Positions 52,501-64,000 of a stretch of 64,000 bases of DNA are shown here, one piece after another. Under the pieces are notes generated by a model. That model did not search any database. It worked only from the letters and a program-made list of their open reading frames with translations, and was not told where the DNA came from. The position numbers and the translations under genes are program-made. This stretch comes from Strix aluco (lineage: Eukaryota; Chordata; Aves; Strigiformes; Strigidae): assembly GCF_031877795.1 (NCBI RefSeq), contig NC_133933.1:21418029-21482028 (forward strand). The letters are read 5' to 3'. Position 1 is the first letter of the stretch; each line of letters starts with the position of its first letter.

Positions 52501-55500
52501 AAATATTTTGAAGACACTGAGGTTCTGTATTTTAAAACTTTTATTTCTCTGCTTTAAAGCAGGCATGTGTCACGTGAGTGTGTTTCAGGGGAAGATTTGC
52601 AAAATGCAGTTCTTGGAGTTCTCAGTCTGGATTGTGAGTGGTGTCATGTTGCTTGCTCAAGGAAGGGTAATGTGCAGTCTTCAGGAAATACTAGTTTGAG
52701 AAGTATTTATCTGAAAGGTACCACTGTAGCTGGTTTAGTCTATTCAAGGTTACAGTGGAGCATTTGGAAGGCTAAAAACAAGCACTGAGCTACTTCTGTA
52801 ATAGATCACTTAAGACTTTCAGGTTTCCTGACATCATTTCACTTGACAGTAACTACAGAGGCCACATTTGGAAAAATATTGTTACTGTTCCAGAAATGCT
52901 AGAAATCTGTGCAGAAGCTGGTCATCCCCTCAGAATGAGAGAGAAGTCATCTTAACTCACCTGACTCTCCTTGTCCTTCTATAGCCAGCAAACTACCTGT
53001 GCGCAATTAGCAGGTTCAAGGCAGGGCCAGGCTGGAGGCTCTTGGCTCCTGAAGCACTCTCCTCCCCATGAGCTGCTCTCGCAATACCTGAGCTGTTGTC
53101 ATGATTTGTTCCATGTGTATGGCCTCATGGACTGGTGCCTCCAGGCAAGCATGTGCTCTGGGCACCCTTCCGCTTCCCACGTGCTGCATGGATTCATGCT
53201 TCCCCTGGTGCCCTTATCTTACTTGCCACTCGGATGGAAAAAAGAAAGATTTTAATTCTGCTGATACCTGCTGTGACTCTGAGTGAATGTGTGCATATCC
53301 CTTAATGTCATCTGTGCTAGAAAAGTGATCGACGAGCGGGACTCCTGCCATCCTCCTAAATCCACTGCAAGAAAATTAATACATTTCTTTTCTGCTTAGC
53401 CAGGCCTTCAGTGCTTCAGCCAAACTGACCTTTACTTCCATTTTCCCCCACAGGCTTCTACCTTCTCCTTCCAGCAGTAGTATGTTTTGTCCTTAGTGGC
53501 CTACATGGGTTTACTTCTAAGGACCTGATTGGGTTTGTCTCTGGCCTTTTCATCACCTACTGAGGGATCAAAAGTCTGTGCTTTGATTTTTATCTTTCTT
53601 TTTTTCCTGTTGTCTTTGCTTATTATGCTTTTGCATGTGGCAGTTTTCTACTATTGTACTGACCATCCAGAGCAGGGGAAAAATCCTGGTTGTTCTGACA
53701 GTTATTTTGTCTTCAATGCGAAATAAGGGAACGGGCTTAAGACAAGACATGCAAAATCCCTGGGTAGCATGCTTCTGAGTGATATTAATGACAGAAATTA
53801 TAATTTCAGTATCAGATCTTAAATAGAAATAAGGGGTGCAAAGTAGATACATGCTGCAGTGTTTGAGTACATTTGGGTGTTTTGCTGTGAGAGTGCCTTG
53901 CTGCTGCTGCTGGCTGCCCGAACTCCTGGCGGGCCCCGCTTCAGACCCACAGCTCTTCTGCCCTGGCCTGTGAGGGAAGGCTGGAGACTCCCCTGTGGCA
54001 GCTTCCCTTTCCCACCTGCTGATATCTTGTTAAATTGGTAGGGTATTTTCTGATCAGAGATGAAAAGAAACAGGTACAGTTAGGTGACTGAATAGTGAGT
54101 ATGCAATGAGTCTGCTCTGGGGTCAGCAACCTCCCACAGGTGTGCGATGGCAACACCGGGCCAGACAGACACTCCTTCACCGGAAAATGCACTGCAGTTC
54201 ATCCATCAGTGTCCCTCAGGTTTGTTTGCATAATGCATAAATACTTTGCCTTCATAGGTAGAGAAGTGCTCAGATGCTAGAGAGGTGTGTCATGTAAGTA
54301 GCGGATGGGGAGAGAGCAAGCTAGCTTCTGGCTCTGTTGTTTTAAAAAGGGGTGGGTTTTTTGGTAGAAGTTTCACAGTTCACTTCTGTCCTTAACCTGT
54401 GCTGTTGCTGCAAAAGGGGTGGTGGTTCTTCCCAGTCATGTGGTCATGTCCCCTGCTTGTGGCTGTGCTGAGCTGGACCAGCTGCTGGACTGGCCAACGG
54501 CTAATCATGGAGGTAGTTCTTGCAGGGTTAGTTTTCAGGTGGATTAAGGAGCTGATGACACTCTCCTAGATTGTCCTGAGCTGAGTGGGTGAAGTTGCAC
54601 ACATACCACCAGCTACCTTCATCTTTTTACTAGCTTCTGTCCTCTATTTAGATGTCCTGACAGTGTTGTGATCTGTTTGATACATGGCGAGGTTTGCAAT
54701 TTATAAAATTTTGCTAAGGTAGAGGAAAAATTGAGACCAGAAAAGAGCAGGAGGACACTGAAATAGCTGCTTCTTCAGAATTTTGTTGGTTAGCTATTAC
54801 TGATGTAGCAGCTTGGGCTATGATAGCATGCATAATCCTGTATAAATGCAGTGTTTTGTAATTTATGTCAAAATCAAACCAAAAAAACCTTTAGGAAAAT
54901 CATGAGACTAAGATCTTGAAATGTAATGGAATTTTTAGAACTTTTAAAATAGCTGTGTTTGTGTGTTTAATATTTGAAGGGTAGGGGGGTTTATGGCGGT
55001 AGTTTTGTTTCGTGGTTTGGTGTTTTTTGTTTTTTTGTGTGTGGGTTGTTAATTTTTTTTTTTTACATCGGTCTCTTTACCCTAATATATTCAGGAAAAC
55101 TGCTTACTCTCTACAGTATTGCTTTTCTGGCTATCACTTGTACATCATGCTTTACCTGGTTTAAAAATGAAAAAAAAACAATTAAAATGAAAAGGAAGTC
55201 CAAAATTTATTTTCTCAGTTAAGCATCTGTAAAAAATACAGCTTTTACTTAAGTGGAGCTGGGCTTTAATTTATTTTCTAGATGGTTTTTGTTCTGGCCT
55301 TTTTTAAATTCTTGGAACTTTATTATGTGATGCCAGTTGTAGGGCTTGCAGTGATAAGTAATTATTCCTTACTTGTTTCAAGTATGTTCCATAAATATAT
55401 GAACATGGAAAATTGAAACTAATGAATCAAAAAGTTCTAAAATTATACTCCTCACATTTTCTGTACTTTTTTTTTATAAGGGCAGGGAGAGAATATACTC

Positions 55501-56034
55501 TTTTCTAAGTATCACTTAAGCAAACAAAATGTATGTATTTAAAGCTACCTCCATTTTACAGAAGGATTTGTGTGCTGGCCTGGGCTATTCCTGAAATGTT
55601 TGGGGAAAATTCTGCCTTGAGTTTTGTACTAAATACCATGTTTACTAAAGGGTTTCTTGATAACATCAGGTTAATAATTGAAACTCCAGTGTTCCTCCTT
55701 ATGCCAATAGTGTTGGGTGAAAAAATTGAGGTAATGAGATGATGGAATTAGCACAGTGAATTATATGGTTGCAGAGAAACCAAAAGCCTAGTGTTTTATT
55801 TTTTGTTGGTTTTTTAAGCAGCTTTTGGTATAACTGCTGGGTACATACGAAGAATGTAAGTTAATTCATGTGTACTTTCTCATGTAGCTTTTATGTATGC
55901 TGTGTATATTCTGACTTTTCACTAAAAGTTCTCTGTGCTCTAGAGTTTCCTCCCCACCGTCCTGACTAGATGTACTTCTCTGAAAATGTCTGTAGCATTT
56001 TTCTGGTATAAAACAAAACTACAATTCTAATTAG

Positions 56035-64000
<7,966 letters not shown>

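Overview
The window looks like vertebrate, most likely avian, nuclear DNA. It holds the 5' part of one recognisable protein-coding gene, FBXO11, on the + strand. The organism call rests on four things: an FBXO11 protein nearly identical to the mammalian one, large AT-rich introns with few interspersed repeats, a decayed CR1 retroposon fragment, and very old MIR-type and other amniote-wide repeat relics. There are no mammalian-type SINEs. A crocodilian or turtle is not strictly excluded. There is no operon, phage or CRISPR content.

Layout. 1 to about 16.8 kb is upstream sequence with no supported protein-coding gene; it contains two old repeat relics. About 16.83 to 18.96 kb is a strong CpG island with two inverted CCAAT boxes, a minus-strand TATAAA, a short upstream ORF and FBXO11 coding exon 1 (17833-17941). 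Intron 1 is about 38.1 kb (17942-56080). Exon 2 (56081-56208) and exon 3 (56328-56409) are separated by only 119 bp. Intron 3 is about 6.5 kb, and exon 4 (62931-63075) encodes the start of the F-box. Intron 4 runs off the right edge, so the substrate-binding beta-helix repeats and the C-terminal zinc finger lie outside the window.

Function. FBXO11 is the substrate receptor of an SCF (SKP1-CUL1-F-box) ubiquitin ligase. The window supplies the basic, low-complexity N-terminus, putative nuclear-localisation basic clusters and the SKP1-binding F-box (residues about 118-155 as spliced).

Items worth a second look: (1) a +1-frame ORF of 87 codons, opened by three tandem AUGs at the first base of exon 2 and staying open across exons 2, 3 and into 4; (2) a composition skew that flips sign at the CpG island and, with the minus-strand TATA box, suggests a divergent minus-strand transcript; (3) a possible intronic terminal exon with poly(A) signal near 44.4 kb; (4) a 25-bp near-perfect palindrome at 35685-35709; (5) a CR1 fragment split by an A/C-rich expansion; (6) a stop-free stretch of more than 240 codons on the minus strand near 37.0-37.75 kb. 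No clearly new gene system is visible.
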